Assembly (NCBI RefSeq): GCF_027579695.1
Contig: NC_083582.1
Span: 31,076,964-31,140,963, forward strand
Direction of reading: 5' to 3'
Source of the DNA: Neoarius graeffei
Lineage: Eukaryota > Chordata > Actinopteri > Siluriformes > Ariidae
Length of the DNA stretch: 64,000 nucleotides
Below are positions 22,038-63,551 of this stretch, piece after piece (positions within the stretch are counted from its first letter, which is position 1; every line of letters starts with the position of its first letter). The translations under genes were made by a program, and so were the position numbers. The notes beneath the pieces are model-generated. The model was not told the DNA's origin, did not search any database, and worked only from the letters and a program-made list of their open reading frames with translations.

Positions 22038-22413
22038 GGGCGGCATGGTGGTGTAGTGGTTAGCGCTGTCGCCTCACAGCAAGAAGGTCCGGGTTCGAGC
22101 CCCGTGGCCGGCGAGGGCCTTTCTGTGCGGAGTTTGCATGTTCTCCCTGTGTCCGCGTGGGTTTCCTCCAGGTGCTCCGGTTTCCCCCACAGTCCAAAGA
22201 CATGCAGGTTAGGTTAACTGGTGACTCTAAATTGACTGTAGGTGTGAATGTGAGTGTGAATGGTTGTCTGTGTCTATGTGTCAGCCCTGTGATGACCTGG
22301 CGACTTGTCCAGGGTGGTCCCCGCCTTTCGCCCGTAGTCAGCTGAGATAGGCTCCAGCTTGCCTGCGACCCTGTAGAAGGATAAAGCGGCTGGAGATAAT
22401 GAGATGAGATGAC
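22038..22413 (+). mobile_element. V-SINE, full-length young copy
   Basis: Begins GGCGGCATGGTGGTGTAGTG, has the central GTTTCCCCCACAGTCC block, and ends with GATGAGATGA. ATGTTCTATGGT is duplicated at 22026-22037 and 22414-22425. It is the fourth insertion in the LINE. Confidence 0.9.
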
Positions 22414-22655
22414 ATGTTCTATGGTGTTATTTTATTGTACAGCACTTATTTTATTGTATAGTTTTATTGTGTTTATTTATTGTACAGCACTTTGGAAACC
22501 TTTGTGTTTATTTAAACTGTGCTTTATAAATAAAATTGGATTGGATCTGTGTTCTATTCTGAATAAAATATGGAATTTTGAAACTTCCACATCATTGCAT
22601 TCCATTTTTATTTACAATTTGTACTTTGTCCCAACTTTTTTGGAATCGGGGTTGT

Positions 22656-23320
22656 GATTTCATAACGTCTATCTCTCTCTAGTGATGAAGTTTAACAAAG
22701 TCTGGCTTGTAGGGATACCCTACAGTGCATACATCAGTGGTGGTCGTCAAACTATTCAATCATGCCAAATCTCTCCAGTCACCTCTGATGTCTTCAGCTT
22801 GACCACTCGCACACTGTTGATGGTGTTTCTTCATTCAGATCTTGTAAAGGCAGACCTGTTTATGTGCCGTGAAATCCAGAGGTCATCCCTTGTTCTAAAT
22901 ACAGACTCACATCTGGCCACTGGGTCAATACTTTGCCACAATAACCGCTCTGTGTCTGTAGTGGATATTATTTAGTCAGGTTCTAATATGATAGGTTTTC
23001 TCCTATCCTCTAATTTATTAGACATCGGACAGTTCCAGTCTTTTTATTGTTGTTATGTGATGTGTGATATGTGAAATGATCGAGCGTTCTGGCTGTTCGA
23101 TTTGTTAATGAGGTTCCCACTGCTGTGGTGAGTGATTGATCAGTTCCCAGTTTGGAGAATGACTCTGTGTGAGGACCACAGCGCTGACAGTTATAAGAAG
23201 ACTACCCAAGCCGAAAAGATGAAGGACTCACTAAAAATCCTGAAAACAAGACAAACGAAGGAAACGACACACTGCTTTGGTAAGAGCAAGACTTTTAATC
23301 CTGGTTCTCTCTTTAAATAT

Positions 23321-23358
<38 letters not shown>

Positions 23359-24023
23359 CAACAACAAAAGAGCATTTATAGAAAGAATAAAATAATACAC
23401 AATATTAAAACAGCTAAAATGTGTAAAAAAAATGATCATTAAAATATAAATGTAAAGGAAAAGTAATTTAAAAAAAAAATCAGTGATCAGTGGAGCATAA
23501 ATGTTTATTGGTAATGTGAATAAAAACAAAAAAGGTTCACCTACTACACCAATTTTTAAGCATTTGGAGAAGACGAGAGTGCTAGTTGCTTTTAAGCCAC
23601 CATTTGGGACATACTTTATCAGGCATATTTAAAACTAATCATTTGTAAAATAAATGATGATGCTTTAATTTTCTAGCCACTGAATTAACACAGAAAAAGT
23701 TTCAAAATAGTAGAAAACATTAATATCATATCAGCTGCTTCCATAATATTATTAACAAATATAATAAAATAAAAAAAGATATAAAGTTGACCAAACAATA
23801 TCTCAGAAAAGTGCACTGTGACATAATTTAGCAGAATATCAATACTCCATCATATCACCCAGCTCTAGTCAAGCACATACAGCTTTATTGATAATTCCAA
23901 AGACGCAAATATGCTTCACTGAAGCTGGTAAATAATGACGGAAATTTTCCATCTCATTTCCATTTAGCGACTGATTTAAATGTGTTTCCAAAATAAACAA
24001 ACCACAGTGTGTTGATAGAACCT
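22656..24023. other. Intergenic/upstream stretch before kcnh6 with a (TAA)n run
   Basis: This is where 5' exons of kcnh6 would be expected. Open frames at 22682-22975 and 23132-23290 (the second ending near GGTAAGAGC) do not resemble a PAS domain, and the second is out of phase with the next placed exon. (TAA)n microsatellite occupies 23320-23358. Nothing else is recognised. Confidence 0.45.
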
Positions 24024-24031
24024 ACAGAGGC

Positions 24032-26329
24032 ATACATGTCAACTTTTGGCCAATCAAACCTGTATAACCAACCTCCAAAATCCGCATTTCCCTTATAAAA
24101 TCCGTATAAGATGCAAATTAAAATAATTTACCTAAAATTTGAATGATAATTAACATTGATATATTCAAGTTACTTTTTATTCAATATTAATAACAACAAA
24201 CCTTCAGAACACGGGCGATTGCTCTAAGACAACGAGGGAGGCTCAGCCTCCTCTAAAAATGACGAACATCGTGTAGGATGAATTGCGCTAGGCTTATGTT
24301 ATAGCCGACCTTATAACATTGCTATTTCAGATCCAGAATCATAGAAATATATGTGCTCAACCCACTACAGTGCGAAATCATTCCCTTATAACTTTAATGT
24401 GTGCGTGAGTTTTTCCCCCTCGTGACAGCGCAATGCAGCGCAGCCTCAGTGGACTTCAATGGCATTTGGGAGCTCTGCGCTTTTCAATCTCAAAATGCAA
24501 GATGATTATTGGACAAATACTGCAAAAACGCCCGCCCACGGACTCCCAGCCTCGGTGGACTTCAATGGCATTTGGGAGCTATGCAATTTTCAATCTTAAA
24601 ATGCAAGACAGTTATTGGACAAAATGCGAAAATGCCCGCCTACGGACTCCCAGCCTCACATGGGAGGGACATGGCAGTTTCCGCGAGGAGACTGGTGATT
24701 GGTGAAAGCGGCCGGATATTTTCTTTGATTGACAGCTTGTTTCAACTATAGACAGGCAGCGGTGAATTTCAGTTCAGTCCCATGCGGATTCGCAAGTGCT
24801 GTGGTGTATTGTAAGAGATCAGCTTACATTTCGATTTCATTCATTACATACGGTTTCTACCAGCTTTTTTAGTTTGTATATATTTTCATTGTAAATAAAG
24901 TGTAAATATAATGTTGTCAAGTTTGCTATCTTAGTTCCAGAAATTTCGTTTATTTGAGTGACTGAACTTGAACTTGAGGGGGCTAGTCAGCTAGCAAGAA
25001 AGCTGCGCACGGATGCCAAGCATTGCTGGTTTAATTTTGGCGAAGCCATTTGCCAGTCTTCCTTTCGAGGAAAAAATTAAAATTAAAGAGCAGGGTAGAC
25101 CAACGCCTCAAATTGACTTGGTGAAAAAGGTAGGGAATAATACTCGTTCCTTTCAGCTCTCCTGGTACGAGAAAGTGAATTGGCTAACAGCAAGTGACCC
25201 ACATCAACAACAGTAAATAGGCTACTTTAGTAGTATGTCATGGATGGACCAAAAATATAGAATCTATTTAAAATGTTTATGCTGAGTATATTATATTGGA
25301 ATATATATTTTTCTGGATATGAATTAAACACAGCTACAATTTGGAAAACATTTTTAAACAAAAACACAGCTGAGAACATTTCACACTACAGACCTGGATT
25401 AAAAGTGAAGGGTTATCAAAATTGTCAATAAAACATTTCTCAGTCAAAATAAGTAAAATATAGGGAAAGTGTCATTGAATGAAATGTGTGGCACCCAGCT
25501 CTACTGCTGAGGTTCCTGACAAAGAGCTGCTTTCAATAATGATCAATTTTTAAACAAAATGCCACAATTTTAAAATATAAAATGTTAAAATATCCCCCCC
25601 CCCAACACCACCATCATGTATATTGGACAGTAGGCTAATGGGCCAAAAGAACCTGTTATTTCACAGTTTGTGACGCTGCCAACAATCAGCCAGATCAGAG
25701 GCAAGAGTATGGGCAAAATTGATGTTTTTTCTTTTAAAATCTGGAAATATCGTAACCGACCAGCCTCCCCTGTTTGAAAGACTACCAGCCACCACTGCTT
25801 CAGAATGAATACAAAGCTCCAATGTTTGACAAAAACACAAAGTGTCACTCTAATGTTCTGAATTGTACTCCATGACAGCTTTTTTTAGCACTCTGCACCA
25901 ATACCTCACTAGGCTGCATGTCACAGTAAGTGTCTGTGTTGATCTTGCCGGAGTGCCCATTCAGAATCTTTTCAGTCGCTATTAAAAGTTGCTTAGGTGG
26001 AAATACGCGTTTCAAACAAAATGTTACTTCCCGGTTGGCGGGATTCTCGCAATGCGGTGTGCGCATGATCAGGAGTGGAATGAAGTCTCGCTACCACAAG
26101 ATAACGCGCGATTTCATAAGACTCTTTACTGGCTGTTTGTGCTTTCTGTGGTGTACAGTACGTTTGTAAATGTTATGCGCTCTTATCATCGTGGGAATTG
26201 ATTATAGCTCTAAATATATATTGAAGTTTTTTTAAAGAATCCGTATAACTTTATTTGTACGCCTGTATACTATGTTTATTGAATCAAATCCGTATAAAAT
26301 ATGGACATTCCGTATAGGTTGACATGTAT
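24032..26329 (+). mobile_element. hAT-like element with N-terminal zinc-finger remnant
   Basis: Left end ATACATGTCAACTTTTGGCC and right end ...CCGTATAGGTTGACATGTAT are inverted. ACAGAGGC (24024-24031) and GCAGAGGC (26330-26337) are the 8-bp flanks with one mismatch. CCGTATAA motifs recur near both ends (24098, 26228, 26290). A partial transposase N-terminus lies at 25013-25216, but no catalytic domain is present. A 106-bp direct repeat (CAGCCTCRGTGGACTTCAAT) sits at 24442-24660. Confidence 0.7.
25013..25216 (+). pseudogene. N-terminal fragment of a hAT transposase (ZMYM1/TTF-type)
   Basis: Encodes ILAKPFASLPFEEKIKIKEQ, then GRPTPQIDL, NTRSFQLSWYEKVNWL and a stop. The LxKPFxxLPFEEKxxIKxxGRPTP...RSFQxSWYxKxxWL pattern is the lead-in to the TTF-type zinc finger in hAT transposases and in ZMYM1-like proteins. 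The cysteine-rich finger itself is not present; the frame ends at TAA. Confidence 0.65.
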
Positions 26330-26444
26330 GCAGAGGCCTTACCTCAATGTTCCTATGGCTAAGTATAGATGTGGACATTATGATAAAACATCACGATATA
26401 TGTTTTTAAAAAAACTATGATAAGCCATAGGAATATCACAATAT

Positions 26445-27150
26445 ACACTCACTGGCTACTTTATTAGGAACACCCACACACCTGCTGTTTTATGCAGTTC
26501 TCTAATCAGCCGATCCCTGGAGAGCAGCACAATGCATCAAATCATGCAGATACAAATCAAGTGCTTCAGTTAATGTTCACTTCAAACATCAGAAAAATTG
26601 TGATCTCTGTGACTTTAACTGTGGCATGGGTGTTGGTGCCAGATGGACTGGTTTGAGTATTTCAGAAACTGCTGATCTCCTGGGGTTTTCACACACAACA
26701 GTCTGTAGAGTTTACACAGAATGGTGCAGGGGAAAAAAACTGAACTCCTCTGTGGGATTGGACCATATGGGCTAGCTTTTGTGCCCCATGCAAATCAGTG
26801 AGCCTTTGACGCTCGTGACCCTGTCGCCGGTTTACCAGTTGTCCTTCCTTGGACCACTTTTGGTAGATACTAACCACTGCATACCGGGAACACCCCACAA
26901 AATGTGCCATTTTGGAGACACTCAGACCCAGTCATCTCACCATCACAATTTGGCCCTTGTCAAAGTCACTCAGATCCTTACACTTGCCCATTTTTCCTGC
27001 TTCCAACACATCAACTCCAAGAACTGATTGTTCTCTTGCTACCTAATATATCCCAACCCTTGACAGGTGCCACTGTAATGAGATAATCAGTGTAATTCAC
27101 TAAACCCCTCAGTGGTCATCAGGTTACGGCTGATTGGTGTATATATTATA
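26445..27150. mobile_element. Head-to-head chimera of two Tc1 5' ends
   Basis: 26445 to about 26740 is + strand Tc1 family A: end TACACTCACTGGCTACTTTAT, then text equivalent to GTTTGAGTATTTCAGAAACTGC. From about 26745 to 27150 it is - strand Tc1 family B: the end ...GGCTGATTGGTGTATA, with a transposase N-terminus MAHFVGCSRYAVVSIYQKWS and KEGQLVNRRQG at 26750-26910. Both ends are 5' ends of different families, facing outward. The join is inside the two DNA-binding regions. Confidence 0.6.
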
Positions 27151-27567
27151 CTGTTGTAATTATTTATATTGTGATAATCGCATGCACTAATAAAGCCATT
27201 TCTGAAGATAAAGTAATGGTAATGTTAATTCATTTTATTTGGCTCTAAACTCTAGTGTCTCTCTGTACCCTAAGGCCCTAAATGTCCAAAAAAAAACAAT
27301 CAGATCTGAGCTTTAGCAATCACATCAAAGCAACGTTACAGTATGTAAACATACTCAGAAGTTTCATATTCAAACAAGATCTACACTTCCTGCAGGTTAG
27401 ATTGCTGTAATTGGCTTCTTACCTACTTTCCCCCAAAAGACTATTAGACAGCTGATGCCCATTGAACTGTTGCTAGAAGAACATTTAACTGGACCAACAA
27501 AAATGCACCAATTCCCAGTTTCTTCCATCATCTTGTTTTTGTCTTGACTCACCATGTGACTCTGCAG

Positions 27568-45297
<17,730 letters not shown>

Positions 45298-45793
45298 CTT
45301 CCACATTTGACCAGTTTAACACCAGCTGACATTAAACAAGAATTCTGGGTTTGTCTTAATACCCATAAGCAGAGGCATGTGTTCAGGGTTTTGAATGCAT
45401 TGCTAGAAAAAAAAAAATTATTGTGTGTTTCATAAGGGCAAGCTAAACAAGAGAATGGTAAACTATTGACCATTATGCATGACAAAATTTGCAATGTAGC
45501 CTATCTGAGCTTGCATCTGTGAAGAACGTGTAAAGTAGTCCACCAGTGCCATTGTTTTCTTGGTTAACCAGCTGACCGCATGGGAACAACGTGAGCTTAG
45601 TCGAGGCTTTAAAACCAAGTGTCGGAAATTTACAAAGGACTTCTGGGCAAGACGAGCCAAAGCACAGGAGTGCTGAGCGTGCATGTACAAGAATAAAATG
45701 TTTTGACTCAAAAAAGAGACAAACAATGTTTTAGATAAGTCTTGTTCAACAACTTACTGATAATCTGAGACTACGTAGGTTTGGTGACCTTCT

Positions 45794-46168
45794 CATCTCA
45801 TCTCATTATCTCTAGCCGCTTTATCCTGTTCTACAGGGTCGCAGGCAAGCTGGAGCCTATCCCAGCTGACTACGGGCGAAAGGCGGGGTACACCCTGGAC
45901 AAGTCGCCAGGTCATCACAGGGCTGACACATAGACACAGACAACCATTCACACTCACATTCACACCTACGGTCAATTTAGAGTCACCAGTTAACCTAACC
46001 TGCATGTCTTTGGACTGTGGGGGAAACCGGAGCACCCGGAGGAAACCCACGCGGACACGGGGAGAACATGCAAACTCCACACAGCAAGGCCCTCGCCGGC
46101 CACGGGGCTCGAACCCGGACCTTCTTGCTGTGAGGCAACAGCGCTAACCACTACGCCACTGTGCCGCC
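45794..46168 (-). mobile_element. V-SINE, inverted young copy
   Basis: Runs from the tail (CATCTCATCTCATTATCTC) to the tRNA head ending ...CACTGTGCCGCC. TTGGTGACCTTCT is duplicated exactly at 45781-45793 and 46169-46181. It lies 500 bp after the kcnh6 stop codon. Confidence 0.92.
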
Positions 46169-46181
46169 TTGGTGACCTTCT

Positions 46182-48094
46182 GATGAGAAATTATTATACA
46201 GCAGCTCTCAGTTATCTACGCTAACTAAATTTATGAGCTACACAGTTTAGTAATATAATGTGCTCTCTTTCTTTTTTGTCTTTCTTTCTTTTCTTAACTT
46301 CACTAAATAGTTTTGTAATGTTGCCTGCTTTATTATTGGACAAATGTTTTTTCTGTTGTTTTCCTTTCCTTCCATGGATTCATTTTCTTAATCATTCCTT
46401 CTCCTTTTCTTCCTCTTATATTTGCTTCTTTTTCATATTCTTACTACAAGCCTGATCAGCATGCTTTATTAATTAATAAGAAATATTTGTGGTGTTAATG
46501 TTAAGAAAATGGATACATCCAAAAAAAAATCAAGACCTACAGATGACCCAGTGGACACATTTGACACATCTTGATTAGTTTAAAAAAAAAAAAAAAAAAT
46601 CACAAGAATGTTTTTTTTTTTCATAACACCTACAAAATAAAATACACCACAGCCTGAATGGATCTTCTGTAATACATTAAAAGACGTTACAAACGCTGCT
46701 TACAAAATTATACACAAACTGATGCAGGTACTCGATCACAAAAGTTGGCAGTTTTCAGACGTCAGAGTGCAACAACTCCAAATGTACAGTAAAATACACT
46801 AAACACCATCAAAACTTGATTTAAAAAAAGCCTCAAAACATATAAACATATAAAAAGATACTTTTGTTAAAATCACAATGATACATTAATTCATTTTACA
46901 ACTCCTTCAGTGTGATTTATTTATTTATTTATTTTCTCTTTAGCGATGCAAAGTTTTGCTCGATTTCCTTCTCGGCCAAAACTCCACATGCCGTATAGCT
47001 TAATTTTTATATAAACTGCGAAAGACGTGACTTTTTACCTCTTCAGTAGAGCATCTTCTTCTGTATTAAAAACCTATCAACATGACTGCCCAAGCTGAAC
47101 TGTCCAGGGATGCAATTTTAAGGTTTTTGCATAGATGTTAAATTTTTTTTTTTTTTAATTAGAGCAGTGTGTTTAGCGCTGTTGGGTCTGCAGAAATCTG
47201 CCCCCACCCTACCTCACCCCAAGTCTGGAACACAAGCCGTTCTTTGTTTTGTCAGGAACTTAACATGCACTACTGGCTCTTTTTCCTGAACTCTACAGCT
47301 ACAACTCTTCACGCTGCCACCATAGAGTCACATTTTTCAGTGCTTCAACAAATTCCTCTGCGGTCCACTAATGAAGAAATTCTGTACAAAAAAAAAAAGC
47401 AGTAAAAATCTCGACCGATACGACTATAATATCGGTGTTGTCTAAAATATGATATTCAGAAAAGCGCCTTGTTACATTACATCACGGACTTTTTTTTTTT
47501 TAAGTAATTACGAACTCTGGAAGAAGCTGATTTGATGTGAACTTTTTTTATGTTTGCTTTTGTCGCTATTAAATAACTTTATCACCAAACTTATTTGTTG
47601 AAAAACTTTTTTATCTACAGTTATCACAGAAATGTGTTCAAGTATTGTGATATGTCACAATGGCCAGCCCTAATCTGTAACCTTATCTGTATAAAAGTTT
47701 TTTTTTTTTTTTAACTTTACAATTTCAAATCTTACAGCATATTGTGTTACGACTGTGTGGAAAACAATGCAAATGAACGAATAAGCATAGACGATAAGGC
47801 TGAGGATCAGGACAGGAAAGATTGCACGGGTGCTTAAAACTTAGGAAATGAAAGCAGAAATAAAAGAGAGAACATTTAAAAAGCAAAAGGCATTATTACA
47901 TTCTCATGTTTCAATATCTCAATGTCTAACGTTAAAAAAAAAAAAAAAATACTGTGTTTAATAGTGACATACACCGCCAGTCAAAGGTTTTTGAACCCCC
48001 TATGGAAGATGATTCCTGTTGAACTGTGAAGTTAATTTCTCTGAATAGAAACTTTATAAAAGAAATTGGAAAAGAAGTTCACTGAGAAAAAATT
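46182..48094. other. Intergenic region between the convergent kcnh6 and erbb2
   Basis: AT-rich, with many T and A homopolymers (46580, 46608, 47145, 47490, 47700, 47935) and a (ATTT)n run near 46917. No protein motif is recognised. It may include 3' UTR of either gene; ends of transcripts cannot be placed from the sequence alone. Confidence 0.5.
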
Positions 48095-48100
48095 GGGATG

Positions 48101-48869
48101 TACGGAAGCCGAGAGAGGCCCTTCATATAATCCTTTTTTTTTTTATTCACCTTGTTATCCTGAGATAACGACATAATTAATTCAGGATCTCGAGAAAACA
48201 ACACAACTAATTTGAGATCTCAAGAAAACAAAACTGTTATTCCGAGATAACGACATAATTAATTCAGGATCTCGAGAAAACAAAACCGTTATTCTGAGAT
48301 AACGATATAATTAATTCAGGATCTCGAGAAAACAACACAACTAATTCGAGATCTCAAGAAAACAAAACCGTTATTCCGTGATCTCGAGAAAACAAAACAA
48401 TTATTTCATGATCTCGAGTAAACAGCTGAGAAATGGTTCATTCAGGTGCGCCAAGAGACTTGTGATATGCTGACTTTGGGGCTATTTCTCATTCTGTATA
48501 GACGCAACTTTGGTCATTAGAATGTCTGGAATAATCGATCACCTAATAAGGCAATATTTTGATCAGGGGTTGACACAGGGAGAGATTGCATTAAGTCTTT
48601 TAATAAGGGATAATTTCAAAATTAGTCCGCGGCACCTCCGCAGAAGACTGGCCCGGCTTCGTCTCTACCGACGGAGATACAGTGATCCAGCTGAGATCAT
48701 GAAATAATTGTTTTGTTTTCTCGAGATCACGGAATAACGGTTTTGTTTTCTCGAGATCTCGAATTAGTTGTGTTGTTTTCTCGAGATCCTGAATTAATTA
48801 TGTCGTTATCTCGGGATAACAAGATGAATAAAAAAAAGATTATATGAAGGGCCTCTCGCGGCTTCCGTA
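48101..48869 (+). mobile_element. IS3EU-like element with mirrored subterminal repeats
   Basis: TACGGAAGCCGAGAGAGGCC at the left and ...GGCCTCTCGCGGCTTCCGTA at the right are inverted repeats. They are flanked by an exact 6-bp duplication GGGATG (48095-48100 and 48870-48875). A 6-bp duplication with TA...TA termini is what I recall for the IS3EU superfamily. Each side carries several copies of a unit with GAGATAACGAYATAATTAAT and ATCTCGAGAAAACAA, in opposite orientation on the two sides. Between them sits a short HTH ORF (48522-48707). Confidence 0.7.
48522..48707 (+). CDS. Small helix-turn-helix ORF of the IS3EU-like element
   Basis: 61 codons: MSGIIDHLIRQYFDQGLTQG, EIALSLLIRDNFKISPRHLR, RRLARLRLYRRRYSDPAEIMK, stop. 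The form (IxxLIxxYFxxGLxxxEIxxxL...ISxRxLRRxLxRLxLxRR) fits a DNA-binding helix-turn-helix. I have seen it in front of integrase-core transposases in fish. Here the DDE part is absent, so at most it can bind DNA. It is uninterrupted and flanked by the repeats it might bind, which is inference. Confidence 0.5.
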   Translation: MSGIIDHLIRQYFDQGLTQGEIALSLLIRDNFKISPRHLRRRLARLRLYRRRYSDPAEIMK

Positions 48870-48875
48870 GGGATG

Positions 48876-50568
48876 TTATTTTATGGGGGAAAAATAATTA
48901 GTTCTTAGAAAGATTTAAGAACTGGAATAAAAAAAAAAAAAAAATCCACATATTTGGAAAATTTTGACTGACAGTGCACAGTGTGTATTTATTTATTTAT
49001 TTATAACCTTGTGTCAAGCTTTTCCCTAGTTGTGATTTGTTTAAGAGAACACCTTAGGAGAAAGCTCTCTCATCTTCTGTTATTGAATGCCATTGGCTGG
49101 TCATGCAAGAAAATAAAGTCCCGTATAGTAACATTAAATTGTTTCTGAACAGTTTATAAAACACACCATCGTTGACTTTCCCTCAAGTGTCCATCACATT
49201 CATCATGACGTCATAAACAGCCACTCGAGAGCAACAATAACAGCGTGATCACAGGAACACATTGGCTACTCACTGTTACTTAACAACTCTGAAAGTTGCT
49301 CAATTTTGTAATCGTTGTTTTTGTAAAAATCCTACGTCTTCATTTAGGATGATTCTGTAATAATCCTTTAAGGTGGTTCCAGTGAGGGAAAGTCACCATG
49401 TGTGCATAAAAACAGGATTAAACTGCTGCAAGGGAGAGAGTTCTACGCTGATGACCTGTCACATCCCACATTAACGTATAGCTGTAAGAGCTGCTCGATC
49501 CAGACGTCAGCCTGGAAACAGCACCACGAATGACACCAGACTTGAGCTGCCATTTTTGGAAGACTGAAAACAAAGAAGCGTGACGGGAATGGACAAGGAA
49601 ATGGGGTGAGAGAGAGGGGAAAAAAAAAAAAGAATATCCAAATAATAGTCAAAGTAGTGATTTCCAGATCCAGTGTCATTTAGTTTGTGCATTCTCACAT
49701 GCTTCATTAGTGTCGTCTTTAAAAAAAAAAAACCCACACACATTCCTGCTGGCTCATTACTGTGTTCGGTTTATCCATCGTGCATTGATTGATTCATTTT
49801 TCAAAGTTCGATGAATTCACTGTCTTTCAGTGACGCTGAAGTAAGCGATGTGTAAAATACCACGAAAACTGTCCAGGCTGTCCACATACTGGATGCTACA
49901 TCGGATTTTAAAAGGAAATTCCATGTTTTAGATGGAATTTGAGACGTTCCTGTCTGTAGGTTGGATATCCATCACCAGAAATTGTCCCATCCATCCATCC
50001 ATCCATCCATGTTTCAGATGTATTAAGGCTGTCAGAACAAATTTCACTTTTCAAAGGGAAAACTTCGCATGCTTATGGAGCCTCGTGCTACTTTTAGTTG
50101 ACAGGTTTCATCCAGGACTGTTGTAGGAAATTTGCTCTGAATAATCCGTGAAATCAATCACATGCCATGTTTTCTCTCACCTTTTCAAAATTACACACTA
50201 ACTTTCTGTTTAAATGTAAAAGCAAGGAAATGAAAGTATGCGTTCTGAATCATGTCCGTTCGCTTCCAGAACGTTTTTGTGGCTCAATTTCCAATGGCAG
50301 TCCACTGGGCGAACGGGGCAGCACATCATCATTCTGGAGCTTATAAATCTTTAAACGTTGCGGCATCTCCTTGTGATGTCTAATTAAAAATGCGAATTGA
50401 TGATATTCAAAGACTATAAATAATTAGAATTAAGATGCAATTATTAAAGCAATCTGACAGCCCTAGAACATACAGTATTATAGTGTTTGGCTCACTTGTT
50501 CACTGATTCACTCGCTCCCAAACCCCCCCGCCCCTTTCTCAGGTGCGCTCTCTCTGGCCGCTCCAGGT
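48876..50568. other. Probable erbb2 3' UTR and flank
   Basis: No open frame of note. Contains (ATTT)n at 48990, (CCAT)n at 49988-50010 and A/T homopolymers. It directly follows the erbb2 stop codon on the - strand, so much of it may be 3' UTR. Confidence 0.4.
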
Positions 50569-62852
<12,284 letters not shown>

Positions 62853-63551
62853 CTATAAAAAAAAAAATAAGCAAAAAAAATAAAAAACACATGTAATCAA
62901 TACTAAAAATAAAAGTTTGTGTGTGAAAAGGTGAAGGTCTTACATCTTTGGAACAGTATGTTCAGGTTTCTACCAGGGTGCTCACAGTGGGCCATATTCA
63001 GAGTTGGCTACTTACATCCAAAAGTAACGTAACGTAATACTTGCACAGGAAAAGATGGGTTACAGCGCGGCACTTGCTTAAGTGGATTACCAGGGTGCAC
63101 CATTCTGATTATACAACGAATGTAGGCGTGTGTAGATCACGCCTCTGAGGGATTCCCAGCTTTCTCTTCTGCAGAAGATTCCACTCTCATTGTCCAACAG
63201 TTTAGAAAATAGCACCTGATCCAGCACGTCCGATTATTTAGCATTAAATTTGCTATATTCTCTTTCAGCAGTCTGACATGAAGCCACGAGATACTAATGT
63301 GAGGTCATGAAATTGTAATGTGCGCACAGCATATGGCCGGTTTTTAAATCACACTTTTAATTTGCTATTTTAAGCTGTCAAATTTATAAAAATTATTGGA
63401 TGTGGCTCTTAATTTTTTTTTTTTTTAAACTCATGGGTTTTCTTCTAAAAATCCTAGTAGTAGTAGTAAATATCTGATTGATGCACATATTGGGGATAAA
63501 TCCTGAACTAAAACCAGACCCTTGTGGTTAAATAATAAATAAATAAATAAA
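62853..63551. other. erbb2 intron upstream of the stalk exon
   Basis: No ectodomain exon recognised. Poly-C/poly-T runs and (AATA)n near 63530 are the visible features. Confidence 0.45.

Larger units (their letters stand above)
17238..22545 (+). pseudogene. L2-type LINE, 5'-truncated, broken by four insertions
   Basis: Pieces of one ORF2 appear in order: endonuclease end (TLDLVLLYGLPV, SDHMPV), linker, then reverse transcriptase. The RT shows LDLTAAFDTVDHDIL, SYLSHRTFCVSLGD, SCGVPQGSVLGPLLF and the catalytic CYADDTQIY (20869-21573). The C-terminal region has LHWLPVHFRIHFKILLFVFK and LNGLAPSYLSELL. The 3' tail has GTGCTTTATAAATAAAATTGGATT, normal for L2. In-frame stops occur near 18037 and 20837. 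Inserts are a SINE (17471), a TTAA element (18369), a MITE (20021) and a V-SINE (22038). It is dead, inserted just 3' of the Tc1 transposase. Confidence 0.9.
15763..22655 (+). mobile_element. Tc1/mariner element expanded by nested insertions
   Basis: The left end ACAACCCCGACTCCAAAAAA at 15762 matches the inverted right end ...TTTTTTGGAATCGGGGTTGT at 22655. The left inner repeat (GGGACAAAGTACAAATTG) also has its mate at 22612-22630. Inside lie an intact transposase (16096-17118) and then, from about 17238 to 22545, an inserted L2 LINE that is itself interrupted four times. The empty-site sequence is supplied by the second copy of the family at 63552-64000, where the text on either side of the LINE is contiguous. 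Confidence 0.88.

Noticed and set aside
23132-23395. Possible alternative first exon of kcnh6
   Set aside because: It has a start and a GTAAGA donor, but joining it to 27568 gives an early stop, and its tail is an Asn run from the (TAA)n microsatellite.
62940-63020. Possible further erbb2 ectodomain exon with cysteine codons on the - strand
   Set aside because: The frame hits a stop after YGPL and does not match the expected domain IV cysteine spacing.
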